From the NCBI GenBank assembly GCA_964404255.1, contig CAYOJJ010000001.1, forward strand, positions 62,001 through 126,000: a DNA stretch of 64,000 nt, in the 5' to 3' direction. The stretch is from JAFDZW01 sp964404255. GTDB taxonomy: Bacteria > Bacteroidota > Ignavibacteria > Palsa-1295. Under the pieces are notes generated by a model. It was not told the DNA's origin and did not search any database. It saw only the letters and a list, made by a program, of their open reading frames with translations. Below, piece by piece: positions 16,441 through 23,790 of the stretch; within the stretch, counting starts at the first letter, position 1, and every line of letters begins with the position of its first letter. Made by a program: the position numbers and the translations under genes.

Positions 16441-17472
16441 ATGCTTTCACCACGTCCATACACTCGGTTCGGGTCTGTTATCATTTCTATTATAGTCGTT
16501 GGAATATCCGTCAGTCTGCTAAGCGGCTGCGGCAAAAAAAATCGTGAAGAAGCACCTGTTGATTTTAAGCAATCTGCGCCGGCGCCCTCTTCCCCCGCCA
16601 CGGGCCCGGGATCCGGCACAGGAAATGGGATAGTCAATATGACCGATGCCAGTGCCGATACCACCATGGGAGCCGCTGCAACCACCATGTCTTCTTCTGC
16701 GGCCAGAATCAACCCTCAAGATTCTATCCATAAATTCATCCGCACGGCAGATCTGAAATTCAAGACGAAGGATGTCGTGAAAACGACGTATCAGATCGAA
16801 GATATTGTCGCGGGTGTCGGCGGCTATGTTGCAAACACGGCGCTCAAAAGCGAGGTGGAAGAAAAGACTTCTACACCTATCAGCGAAGACTCCATGATAG
16901 AAGTTACCAACTACACCGTTAGCAATGCGATGACGATCCGCGTACCCGATACAAAGCTCGATAGTACACTAAAAGCGCTCGCGCCGCTTGTCGAGTATCT
17001 TGATTATCGTACCGTTTCCGCGCACGATGTAAGTCTCGATATTCTGGAGAATACCATGGCAGCTCGCCGCGAGGCAATGCATGGAAAGAGACTTACAACA
17101 GCGATCGATAGCAAAGGCAAAAAGCTTGGCGATATTGTCGATGCAGAAGAGAACGTGAATTCTGCCGCCGCAGGAGCGGATAACGCCGCGCTTCAAAATC
17201 TGCGCTATGCCGATCAGATCAGGTACAGCACGATCCAGCTTTCGCTCTATCAGCGGCAATCGGTAATGAAGCAGATGCTGGTAAATCCGAAGGGCGTCGA
17301 GCAATACCGCCCGAATATCGGATTGCAATTAGTAGAAGCGCTACAGGTGGGTTGGAGGATGCTTGAAAGCATCATCGTATCTATCGTCAAACTCTGGGGC
17401 ATTATTCTCTGTATAGTGCTCCTCTACATTGGCTACCGATATATGCAAAAGAGAACAGCAAATGCCGAGTAA
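16441..17472 (+). CDS. DUF4349 lipoprotein
   Basis: A 343-residue protein. The ATG at 16441 is chosen because AAGGAG lies just upstream and the following segment is a lipoprotein signal (lipobox LLSGC, Cys30); the frame is open further upstream but without signal-peptide character. After a Ser/Ala/Pro-rich linker, residues about 90-290 match the DUF4349 family (FIRTADLKFKTKDVVKTTYQ, VGGYVANT, TIRVPDTKLD, DYRTVSAHDVS, LRYADQIRYSTIQLSLYQ). A C-terminal transmembrane helix sits at about 312-335 (IIVSIVKLWGIILCIVLLYIG). The family's role is unknown; it resembles membrane-fusion-like envelope proteins. Confidence 0.85.
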   Translation: MLSPRPYTRFGSVIISIIVVGISVSLLSGCGKKNREEAPVDFKQSAPAPSSPATGPGSGTGNGIVNMTDASADTTMGAAATTMSSSAARINPQDSIHKFIRTADLKFKTKDVVKTTYQIEDIVAGVGGYVANTALKSEVEEKTSTPISEDSMIEVTNYTVSNAMTIRVPDTKLDSTLKALAPLVEYLDYRTVSAHDVSLDILENTMAARREAMHGKRLTTAIDSKGKKLGDIVDAEENVNSAAAGADNAALQNLRYADQIRYSTIQLSLYQRQSVMKQMLVNPKGVEQYRPNIGLQLVEALQVGWRMLESIIVSIVKLWGIILCIVLLYIGYRYMQKRTANAE

Positions 17473-17494
17473 CATCGTACTACACATCAAAGAG

Positions 17495-17522
17495 AAAAGC
17501 CGCCTTAACGGGCGGCTTTTTT
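17495..17522. terminator. Bidirectional rho-independent terminator
   Basis: Stem AAAAGCCGCC / GGCGGCTTTT with a 6-base loop, followed by T runs on both strands. It lies between the convergent DUF4349 gene and the lipoprotein gene beginning at 17531, and serves both. Confidence 0.9.
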
Positions 17523-17530
17523 ATGCTTTG

Positions 17531-18859
17531 TCACTTAAAATTATATTTTATGAGCGAGCGGGTATATTCGATAGGATTTCCTAATTGATCGTATCCCGAA
17601 ACCTTATCTATAAAAATCATCCCTAAATGAGGTGAATAGGAAAGAAGAACCTTGGTGTACTTTGGCGAAATCGTTAATTGACTACTAATAGTTCTTTCCC
17701 AAAATGCCCGGTGAAAAAGTATTGTTTCGCTTCCAATAGTTTTTGAGGTATCGGTATATGCCGTAACCGTATCGTGAATAGCAATGATGGAATCGAATAT
17801 CGTTATGCTGGTATCGGCAGGAATATAAGTAGTATTAGGTAACGGAAATTTCAGCCATCTTTCTGCTTTTTGGGGCTCATTATTCGCCAGGAAGGTTGTA
17901 TTAACATAGAAGGATATATTATTTATGTTTATGGTAGAAACAAAGAACGACGTATCCATTTTATTTAATATCCCCGCATACTCCCCTGACACGTATAAAA
18001 TATCCGTATTTCCCTTGACCACCGAACTGTTTGAATCCTGTAACACATAATTAACCGGCTTGAATAATTGGGAATCGAATACTTGCCAAACCGATCCTTT
18101 CGCCGGAATATATACTACGCCGGTACCTAAAATTGTAATCGCCGCAGAAGAATCGCTGCCTTTGGAATCCGTCTTTACAATAAGATTTTGTGTAGCCGCT
18201 CCGACAACCGAAGGACAAAAGTGAATACTAATTGAAGCCGAATCACCGGCTTTTATTGAATCGGGCTTCGATACGAAAATGAAAGGAAGTGACAGAGGTC
18301 CCCAGGTAATATGAATCGTCTTCACACCCGTATTATGAAGCTTAACCGTCGTTAATACCTGAGCCCCAAGGCTATCATCGTCACAGATTCCGAGCCGGGC
18401 AATACCGCAATTAATATTTTTTGGGAAAACGATATTCGGTGAAAGGCCTATCCCACCACCCGAAAGTGGTATCGAAAGACTTCCGGCATTCGATTCTATG
18501 GCAATCGTACCGATATCCGCCGTTGCATCGGTTGGTATATATTTTACTTGCAGCCGCGATGTATCTCCGGGAGCAATAGTGATCGGGGTTTGAGGCGGGG
18601 CTGTAAAAGAGAAAACCGAGGGGCTAATGGTGAGTTTAGAAATGTGTACGGTATCGATACTACAGCTTGCCATCATAAAAGAAGCGGTATCGAATAATTT
18701 TTTAGTAGTATCGAGTAAAGGAAAGTCGATCTGCTTCGTTACACATAATTCAACTCCCGTTGCCGGGCCGACGAGCGTTTCCGTACAACCATAGATAAAG
18801 AGCAGACTGCCACAGAGCAGCGCTACCATGCAATAGAGTAATCGATTGCGTTCATTCAT
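17531..18859 (-). CDS. Lipoprotein with choice-of-anchor-D (ASH-like) beta domains
   Basis: A 442-residue protein. The ATG at 18859 has a GGAG Shine-Dalgarno 5 bases upstream; a GTG six bases earlier is possible but less good. The lipobox is FIYGC (Cys25). Residues about 35-240 contain two ASH/choice-of-anchor D type sandwiches, with the typical phrases ITIAPGDTSRLQVKYIP, NIVFPKNINCGIARLG, LHNTGVKTIHITW and SISIHFCPSVVGAATQNL. The C-terminal half is beta-rich and unassigned. Such domains are common in surface and periplasmic proteins of this phylum; no enzymatic role is seen. It is the last gene of a three-gene minus-strand operon and ends next to a bidirectional terminator. Confidence 0.8.
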   Translation of the reverse strand: MNERNRLLYCMVALLCGSLLFIYGCTETLVGPATGVELCVTKQIDFPLLDTTKKLFDTASFMMASCSIDTVHISKLTISPSVFSFTAPPQTPITIAPGDTSRLQVKYIPTDATADIGTIAIESNAGSLSIPLSGGGIGLSPNIVFPKNINCGIARLGICDDDSLGAQVLTTVKLHNTGVKTIHITWGPLSLPFIFVSKPDSIKAGDSASISIHFCPSVVGAATQNLIVKTDSKGSDSSAAITILGTGVVYIPAKGSVWQVFDSQLFKPVNYVLQDSNSSVVKGNTDILYVSGEYAGILNKMDTSFFVSTININNISFYVNTTFLANNEPQKAERWLKFPLPNTTYIPADTSITIFDSIIAIHDTVTAYTDTSKTIGSETILFHRAFWERTISSQLTISPKYTKVLLSYSPHLGMIFIDKVSGYDQLGNPIEYTRSLIKYNFK

Positions 18860-18872
18860 ACTCACTCCGTGC

Positions 18873-19529
18873 TTACTTTTTTTCCGGCGCCTCAGGCAGA
18901 TCGGAAGCTTCTAACTTGCTTCGGTTTAATGCGGCGATGATCGTTACGCTGATCGAAGCCAGGGTAATAAAATAGATACAGTACAATAGTACTTTCGACC
19001 ATAGCAGGCTATCGTCGGTCCAGATCTTATCGAAATTCGCGGTGGTAAAATCGAAGAGTATCTCTGCATCGCTCGGTGGCGGCTGGGTTTGCTCCTGATA
19101 ATGCCTGGCAGCATCGGTTTTGTATATTCCTATCAGATAGACATATTGCCGTGAATGCACGAACTCGGCCGGTGCTCCATTATAGCGGCTTTGCGGTGGG
19201 TAAGAGATCGTCAGGTAAGAGACGGCAATATGATTGCCGATAATCAATATAACCGATAGCACGAGACTACCGATAACCTGCTTCGTAGTGAACGTCCGTT
19301 TCTTCCCCTGCTTCGAAGAAAGAAAGATGAGCAGCAGGATAGCAATAATGAAGCCGCCGATTTTCGATGGCACTGAAAAATCACTATTGGCTCCATCGAG
19401 CCTCGTACCTTCAAGCACTGCGATCGTTTCGATTGCTGCAAGAAACCCGCCCCATTTCCATACTTTCGTAAAGAGGGAAAGCTTCGACTGGCTATCGGAT
19501 GAATCGGTCTTCTGTTCGAATAGCTTCAT
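18873..19529 (-). CDS. Four-helix membrane protein of unknown function
   Basis: A 218-residue protein with hydrophobic segments at about 26-45, 53-72, 82-104 and 178-200. Between helices three and four is a polar loop of about 70 residues with SRQYVYLIGIYKTDAARHYQ. The C-terminus is charged. I do not recognise the family. It starts 3 bases after the stop of the upstream beta-barrel gene and ends 13 bases before the start of the lipoprotein gene, so the three are very probably co-transcribed and may form one envelope-associated unit. Confidence 0.7.
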   Translation of the reverse strand: MKLFEQKTDSSDSQSKLSLFTKVWKWGGFLAAIETIAVLEGTRLDGANSDFSVPSKIGGFIIAILLLIFLSSKQGKKRTFTTKQVIGSLVLSVILIIGNHIAVSYLTISYPPQSRYNGAPAEFVHSRQYVYLIGIYKTDAARHYQEQTQPPPSDAEILFDFTTANFDKIWTDDSLLWSKVLLYCIYFITLASISVTIIAALNRSKLEASDLPEAPEKK

Positions 19530-19532
19530 TGA

Positions 19533-20603
19533 TTATTGGCAGTTACATTTTTTATTGGTAAGATCGAAGCGATAGGAGCTGAGCGTACCGTTAAATAATA
19601 CCTTCTGCGGGTCCGAATAGAAATAGCAATGTTTGGCATCGGTCGATTGGCTAACGGCAATGATAACATACGCCCCGTCATTAAGCCGCGCGAGGGTACC
19701 TTCCGAAATCCGCTGCCACTCACTGCCGAGCAGCCAATCGCCATGACGGCAGCCATCGATATATTTTTTTAACAGCGAGCCTTCCGAGCTATAATAGGCA
19801 TAAGGGATATAGTAATAATCGCAAAACATATTACTATTGGTCAGAAACTGCATCGAGTACGTAAGGTTTTTTACCTCGGGCGGCGGAGCCTCAGATCCAA
19901 AGAAGGCTTTTACTTTTGCTCCGATACTATGAAACCACTCGGTAATATCGTCGCCTCCGGCAAGGTTAGTCCAGGATTTTCTAAATTGATACTCCGGCCC
20001 GATCTCGATACCGGCGATGCGGAATTGATAGTCTAATCCGATACCGATGCTCGGCACAAAGCGCGGGGCTTCGCTTCGCTCGACGCGGTTGGAGCCAAAA
20101 CCTTCGGTGAAATTATTAATTCTTGTATCAAGCGTGAACGTGCCGATAATACCCAATCCATCGAGCACCGGAATATCTTTTAACGGCCGGTAGGTATAGC
20201 CGAACTCAAGGCCAAGCGTTCGGAATTCATATTGAATCGTATCGAGCGAACTCGATAGATCGCTATAGCGCAGCCGTAGCGAGAACGGCCCATACCCCAG
20301 GCCAAGATTCCAGCCTGCATGAACGGCCTCACCCGCATAGCCGGTGCGAACGCAGGTCGTGCCATTATCCGAAGACTGCGAAAACGTATGCGGCCCGCTC
20401 GAATGAATATTATCGATAGAAAACCCATTCAAAATAGACCATTGATAAGGAGCACTGATAGAATCGGAAGCACGAGCGGTAGTATCGGCACTTCGGGAAA
20501 CCGGCTGGGCATGGAGCATCCCGGCGCAGCAAAGTACCATAATGAGGCTAGAGACATAAACCGGTCTTATGCGATAAGCATAAGAAGTATTGATGATGTA
20601 CAT
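19533..20603 (-). CDS. Putative outer-membrane beta-barrel protein
   Basis: I start the protein at the ATG at 20603 (356 residues), giving a clean signal peptide (VYVSSLIMVLCCAGMLHAQ); 12 more codons are open upstream. After a Ser/Asp-rich stretch come alternating amphipathic strands with glycine-rich turns (AGWNLGLGYGPFSLRLRYS, LGLEFGYTYRPL, SIGIGLDYQFRIAGIEIGPEYQF), as in small outer-membrane barrels. The last 110 residues are different: aromatic and Cys-containing (MFCDYYYIPYAYY, CRHGDWLLG, CNCQ), perhaps an extra domain. It heads the operon with the membrane protein and the lipoprotein. Function unknown. Confidence 0.72.
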   Translation of the reverse strand: MYIINTSYAYRIRPVYVSSLIMVLCCAGMLHAQPVSRSADTTARASDSISAPYQWSILNGFSIDNIHSSGPHTFSQSSDNGTTCVRTGYAGEAVHAGWNLGLGYGPFSLRLRYSDLSSSLDTIQYEFRTLGLEFGYTYRPLKDIPVLDGLGIIGTFTLDTRINNFTEGFGSNRVERSEAPRFVPSIGIGLDYQFRIAGIEIGPEYQFRKSWTNLAGGDDITEWFHSIGAKVKAFFGSEAPPPEVKNLTYSMQFLTNSNMFCDYYYIPYAYYSSEGSLLKKYIDGCRHGDWLLGSEWQRISEGTLARLNDGAYVIIAVSQSTDAKHCYFYSDPQKVLFNGTLSSYRFDLTNKKCNCQ

Positions 20604-20636
20604 AAACGATGCTATGACTCTACGGTCTAAGAGTAG

Positions 20637-20644
20637 CAAATATA
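20637..20644 (-). promoter_or_regulatory. Candidate -7 box (TATATTTG) for the barrel operon
   Basis: The minus strand reads TATATTTG (TAnnTTTG consensus) 34 bases upstream of the ATG at 20603, which would give a leader of about 25-30 bases. No clear -33 TTG is seen. Confidence 0.45.
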
Positions 20645-20854
20645 ATGTAAGCTAGCGTAAATCCGATACTCAATAACGGGCCTTTTCTTACTTTTTGGGT
20701 GGTTTTGGGCTGAATAAGGCTAATATGCTATGAATATGATAAAAGAATTGCTCTAATCCGCATAATAAATGTCTGTAACACCATAATTCCTTCGTATTTT
20801 ATTGTACTAAACAGACCATCATCTCTTTGAAGGCAAACAAAAATTTAATTCGTC

Positions 20855-21766
20855 ATGGAAGATACTTTCAATATTTTATCAATTGATGGAGGTGGCATAA
20901 GGGGTATAATACCTGCTAAGTACCTTCAAAGGGTGGAAGAAATATTAAATGGCACTTTAATTCATGAGTACTTTGATTTAATAACTGGTACATCAACAGG
21001 TGGGATAATAGCTCTTGCAGCGGGGATGGGGATACCTATGAAAGAGATTTGCGATTTATACGCTGAAAAAGGGAAACAGATATTCTCTAGAAATTATTTT
21101 CGTGGTTATCCCATAATTCAGTCTAAATATAATTCTATTAAACTCAAAAAAGAGCTCAACTCTATATTTGAGGAAAGAAAGATGAGTGATTATAAAACGA
21201 GGTTATGCATCCCTTCAATAAATATTACAAATGGAAGGACCAAAGTTTTTAAAACACCCCATGATCCTTCATACATTCAAGATAAAGATAGATATTTGTA
21301 TGAGATAGCCTTAGCAACATCAGCAGCGCCCTTATATTTTAAACCATATGAAATTGAATCGACAGGAACCCATGTAGATGGAGGGCTTTGGGCAAATAAT
21401 CCAGCACTTGTCGGTATAACGGAAGCTATTAAGCTAGGATATACTCTCTCTAATATCAAAATATGTTCTTTAGGTACTGGTTTTATGAGGTTCGATGAAC
21501 ATAGAATTTGGACGCGGTTTTCTGGTTTTTTAGGCTGGCGGACAAATATAGTGGATTTAACATTTTTAAGTCAATCTCAAAGTACAAATTTTGCTTGTCA
21601 ATATTTAAATCTTCATTCTTATGAGAGAATAGATTATGACTTTTCAAATAGAGTAGCATTAGATGACACAAAAAAAATTAAAAAACTGCTGCAATATGGG
21701 GAGGATTTATTTGTAACTTCATTTATGAGAATTAAACCTATGTTTTTTAATGAAATTAGAAAATAA
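20855..21766 (+). CDS. Patatin-like phospholipase (CapV-like)
   Basis: A 303-residue patatin-family lipid acyl hydrolase. The Ser-Asp dyad is complete: oxyanion loop DGGGIRG (residues 11-17), nucleophile elbow GTSTG (Ser47) and DGG (Asp175). The N-terminal run ILSIDGGGIRG, with EYFDLITGTSTGGIIALAAG close after, is the style of CapV, the phospholipase effector of CBASS antiviral systems, and of related bacterial patatins. No signal peptide is seen, so it is cytosolic. No nucleotide cyclase, sensor or ubiquitin-like partner lies beside it; the neighbours are XRE regulators and an envelope operon. The gene is visibly AT-rich compared with its surroundings, which suggests horizontal acquisition. 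A defence role is inference; a housekeeping lipase is the alternative. Confidence 0.88.
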   Translation: MEDTFNILSIDGGGIRGIIPAKYLQRVEEILNGTLIHEYFDLITGTSTGGIIALAAGMGIPMKEICDLYAEKGKQIFSRNYFRGYPIIQSKYNSIKLKKELNSIFEERKMSDYKTRLCIPSINITNGRTKVFKTPHDPSYIQDKDRYLYEIALATSAAPLYFKPYEIESTGTHVDGGLWANNPALVGITEAIKLGYTLSNIKICSLGTGFMRFDEHRIWTRFSGFLGWRTNIVDLTFLSQSQSTNFACQYLNLHSYERIDYDFSNRVALDDTKKIKKLLQYGEDLFVTSFMRIKPMFFNEIRK

Positions 21767-21795
21767 TTTTTCATTTAGGGAGAAAGTTAATCGGA

Positions 21796-22044
21796 CTATT
21801 TAGCCACCGGTTTTGACAAGGGGAATTCCACCGGGGCATTAGGATAGATCAATTGCCAGACTGGTACTTCTAATGCTTCAGCTACTTTCTCAAGATTTTT
21901 AACGCTGATAGTTTCCTCTCCACGCTCTACCAAGCCGAGATAATCATAGTTTAATTTGCATCGCACCGATAGTTTTTCCCTAGTCCACTCTTTTTGCGAT
22001 CTATAAGCACGGATATTTTCACCCGGTAATTGCCGAATTGTCAT
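21796..22044 (-). CDS. Small XRE-family HTH regulator (copy 1)
   Basis: An 82-residue protein that is almost entirely one lambda-repressor-like helix-turn-helix (ENIRAYRSQKEWTREKLSVR, YDYLGLVERGEETISVKNLE, VAEALEVPVWQLI). It shares the pattern GxNIRxxRxxxxW[TS]xEKL...Y[ILV]xxxExxxxxIS...L..[IV]AxxL with three other small proteins in this window (22321-22545, 42617-42853, 42997-43209), so they form one paralogous family. It ends 29 bases after the convergent patatin gene. Two near-identical 13-base direct repeats lie just upstream of its start and may be its operator. Confidence 0.88.
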   Translation of the reverse strand: MTIRQLPGENIRAYRSQKEWTREKLSVRCKLNYDYLGLVERGEETISVKNLEKVAEALEVPVWQLIYPNAPVEFPLSKPVAK

Positions 22045-22058
22045 AGAACTGCAACTTA

Positions 22059-22097
22059 CTTAGAAGACAAGAAAATTAGCGTATCTTATAAGACAAG
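22059..22097. repeat. Two 13-base direct repeats upstream of XRE copy 1
   Basis: CTTAGAAGACAAG (22059-22071) and CTTATAAGACAAG (22085-22097) differ at one base and are spaced 26 bases start to start. They begin 15 bases upstream of the ATG at 22044, the position expected for an autoregulatory operator. Confidence 0.5.
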
Positions 22098-22224
22098 TAT
22101 TCACTTTTATGTGTGTTTGCAATTGTTCTATAATAAAAGTTGGCAATCAAACGAGAGAAATTTTTCGATTTGTACTTTCGCATGCAATGTGGCATCGAAA
22201 CATAAACTATGCCGATGCCGAACG

Positions 22225-22253
22225 AAAAAAAGCCGCCCGAAAGGGCGGCTTTT
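22225..22253. terminator. Rho-independent terminator after XRE copy 2
   Basis: Stem AAAAGCCGCCC / GGGCGGCTTTT with a GAAA loop. On the minus strand it is followed by seven T, fitting the end of the XRE transcript from 22545. On the plus strand there are four T. A separate hairpin GGCATCG / CGATGCC (22191-22219) sits just before it on the plus strand. Confidence 0.85.
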
Positions 22254-22320
22254 GTACTCATACGGCATTCACGCTCTTAGTACGGTAGTTAGCAGCCGGG
22301 CCCGCAGGATCATAGCAGGC

Positions 22321-22545
22321 TCAATCGCCTTTATAGGCATCTTTGACAAGCAGGAGGTAGGGCTCGACCTTTAGTGCTTTCGCAATACTTACCAGTGTAT
22401 CGGCGCTGATACCATCCTTCCCCAGTTCTACCCTGCTTATATAATCGTTCGTGAGAGTAGTCGCAGCAGCCAGCTTTTCCTGGGTCCAACCTTTCGCATG
22501 CCTAAAACCCCGGATATTATCTCCAATGATCGTTCTATAATTCAC
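22321..22545 (-). CDS. Small XRE-family HTH regulator (copy 2)
   Basis: A 74-residue single-domain HTH protein (GDNIRGFRHAKGWTQEKLAA, NDYISRVELGKDGISADTL, SIAKALKVEPYLLL), paralogous to the three other small XRE proteins in the window. The start is GTG with no Shine-Dalgarno. The 21 bases directly before it match the 21 bases before XRE copy 3 at 17 positions with identical spacing. A perfect inverted repeat (22578-22597) lies 33 bases upstream and is a likely operator. No toxin or partner protein is directly attached. Confidence 0.88.
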   Translation of the reverse strand: MNYRTIIGDNIRGFRHAKGWTQEKLAAATTLTNDYISRVELGKDGISADTLVSIAKALKVEPYLLLVKDAYKGD

Positions 22546-22566
22546 CGAAAAAAATTACTTATATTT
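22546..22566 (-). promoter_or_regulatory. Conserved 21-base leader before XRE copy 2
   Basis: Read on the minus strand, AAATATAAGTAATTTTTTTC plus G abuts the GTG start. The equivalent positions before XRE copy 3 (42854-42874) read AAATATAAATAATTTTCTCC plus A. That is 17 of 21 identical at the same distance, implying a shared promoter or translational element. Confidence 0.55.
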
Positions 22567-22577
22567 GTAGTAAAGGC

Positions 22578-22597
22578 ATTAGATGTAAACATCTAAT
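22578..22597. promoter_or_regulatory. Perfect inverted repeat, probable operator of XRE copy 2
   Basis: ATTAGATGT-AA-ACATCTAAT has 9-bp perfect arms around a 2-bp spacer, 33 bases upstream of the XRE start. This fits binding by a dimeric lambda-repressor-like HTH protein. Confidence 0.6.
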
Positions 22598-22673
22598 TCC
22601 CCTCCTACAAAGTTGTGCATCAACGCGCAAAACGGCATAGGCACCACGGGACTATGCCGGTATCTAACAAAGA

Positions 22674-22702
22674 AAAAAGCCGCCTGAATGAGGCGGCTTT
22701 TT
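22674..22702. terminator. Bidirectional rho-independent terminator after atpC
   Basis: Stem AAAAAGCCGCCT / AGGCGGCTTTTT with a GAATG loop and T runs on both strands, 20 bases beyond the atpC stop. Confidence 0.88.
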
Positions 22703-22721
22703 ATTTACTATTTAACAAATC

Positions 22722-23120
22722 TTAGCTTTTGGCTACCATCAGCTTCGCATTCAAGATATCGAGCTCATGGTGAAATTCCTGGTTAGTGATCTCGTGATCG
22801 GAGTAGCGGCGGCGAAGATCGACGAGGCCGGCCTCGACTTCGGCGGCATTGATCTTCGTCGAATGCTCGGCAGAATCGGCCAGGACGATACCCTGGTTCT
22901 TATGCAGCTCTAAAAATCCGCCGGAGACGTAATAGTGCTCCTCGCTCTTATTGGCGAGGGTAAATTTCAAAAGGCCCGGCACGAGCTTCGAGACGATAGG
23001 AGCGTGGTTGCGCAGTACCTGGAAGATACCCATGGCTCCCGGAGCGGTAAATTGCTCGACTTCGCCTTCGAAGACGGTCTGGGTGGGTGTGACGATCTTA
23101 AGTAGAATTTCTGATGCCAT
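22722..23120 (-). CDS. atpC: ATP synthase F1 epsilon subunit
   Basis: A 132-residue protein with the family's beta-sandwich domain (KIVTPTQTVFEGEVEQFTAP, GAMGIFQVLRNHAPIVSKL, YYVSGGFLELHKNQGIVLAD) and a C-terminal helical part (LRRRYSDHEITNQEFHHELD). It belongs to the F1 central stalk, coupling rotation to catalysis and restraining ATP hydrolysis. The ATG at 23120 is chosen because the family begins at the LLKIVTP strand; a GTG six codons upstream is also open. It is usually encoded directly after atpD. Here the upstream neighbour is tag, so atpC is separated from the rest of the ATP synthase genes. Confidence 0.93.
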   Translation of the reverse strand: MASEILLKIVTPTQTVFEGEVEQFTAPGAMGIFQVLRNHAPIVSKLVPGLLKFTLANKSEEHYYVSGGFLELHKNQGIVLADSAEHSTKINAAEVEAGLVDLRRRYSDHEITNQEFHHELDILNAKLMVAKS

Positions 23121-23157
23121 ATAGGGCGCTTTTAACACCGGCAGGCTATTTTTAGTG

Positions 23158-23730
23158 TCATTTGAGCTGCCGGTGCCGGAAGCACTCGGTTACGTGATCG
23201 TTGACCATGCCGGTGGCCTGCATGTGGGCATAGCAGATCGTCGAACCGACAAATTTGAAGCCGCGGGAGATCAAATCCTTGCTCATCGCATCGGATTCCT
23301 TCGTTCTGGCCGGTATCTCCTTGAGCGTCTTCCAATGATTGACGAGCACCTTCCCATCAGTGAACTGCCAGATGTATTTATCGAAACTGCCGAACTCCTC
23401 CTGTACGGCTATAAAGGCTTTCGCATTGGTAACGGCGGAATTCACCTTCAGCTTATTGCGGATGATACCGGGATCGGCAAGCAGCTTTTCGATCTTTTTA
23501 TCGGAGTAACGTGCTACTTTCTCGACATCGAAATTATCGAAGGCCTTGCGATAGCCATCGCGCTTGCGCAGGATGGTGATCCAGGCGAGCCCGGCCTGCG
23601 CGCCTTCGAGCACGAGGAATTCGAACAGCGTTCGCTCGTCATGCACGGGCACACCCCATTCATGATCGTGGTAATCAATATAGATCGGGTCTTTGACGGA
23701 CCATCCGCAGCGGATGAGTTCTTTTGCCAT
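23158..23730 (-). CDS. tag: DNA-3-methyladenine glycosylase I
   Basis: A 190-residue base-excision repair enzyme that removes 3-methyladenine from alkylated DNA. It shows the Tag signatures RCGW near the N-terminus, YHDHEWGVPVHDERTLFEFL, GLAWITILRKRDGYRKAFD and CYAHMQATGMVNDH. Its zinc ligands correspond to Cys8, His21, His179 and Cys183, spaced as in E. coli Tag. It is full length. It lies 37 bases upstream of atpC on the same strand and 60 bases downstream of a secreted-protein gene, so a shared transcript with atpC is possible though functionally unrelated. Confidence 0.95.
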   Translation of the reverse strand: MAKELIRCGWSVKDPIYIDYHDHEWGVPVHDERTLFEFLVLEGAQAGLAWITILRKRDGYRKAFDNFDVEKVARYSDKKIEKLLADPGIIRNKLKVNSAVTNAKAFIAVQEEFGSFDKYIWQFTDGKVLVNHWKTLKEIPARTKESDAMSKDLISRGFKFVGSTICYAHMQATGMVNDHVTECFRHRQLK

Positions 23731-23790
23731 AATGGTATTGGTGCCTATAACTACGCCAACAATATACTGCTACGATCCGGTGCGGCAGGA

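Larger units (their letters stand above)
22574..22702 (+). ncRNA. Candidate structured small RNA divergent from XRE copy 2
   Basis: A plus-strand TATATTTG box (22560-22567, TAnnTTTG consensus) is followed by about 130 bases without a reading frame. They contain the 20-base inverted repeat at 22578-22597, an 8-bp hairpin CGGCATAG / CTATGCCG (22633-22659) and a rho-independent terminator (22674-22702). Promoter-like box, internal stem and terminator in order suggest a small RNA of about 125-130 nt. Transcription is unproven: the inverted repeat may be only an operator, and the terminator also serves atpC. Confidence 0.35.

Noticed and set aside
20855..22545. Complete CBASS operon around the patatin gene
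   Set aside because: No cyclase, Cap2, Cap3 or HORMA/TRIP13 gene is present on either side; only the effector-like protein is there.
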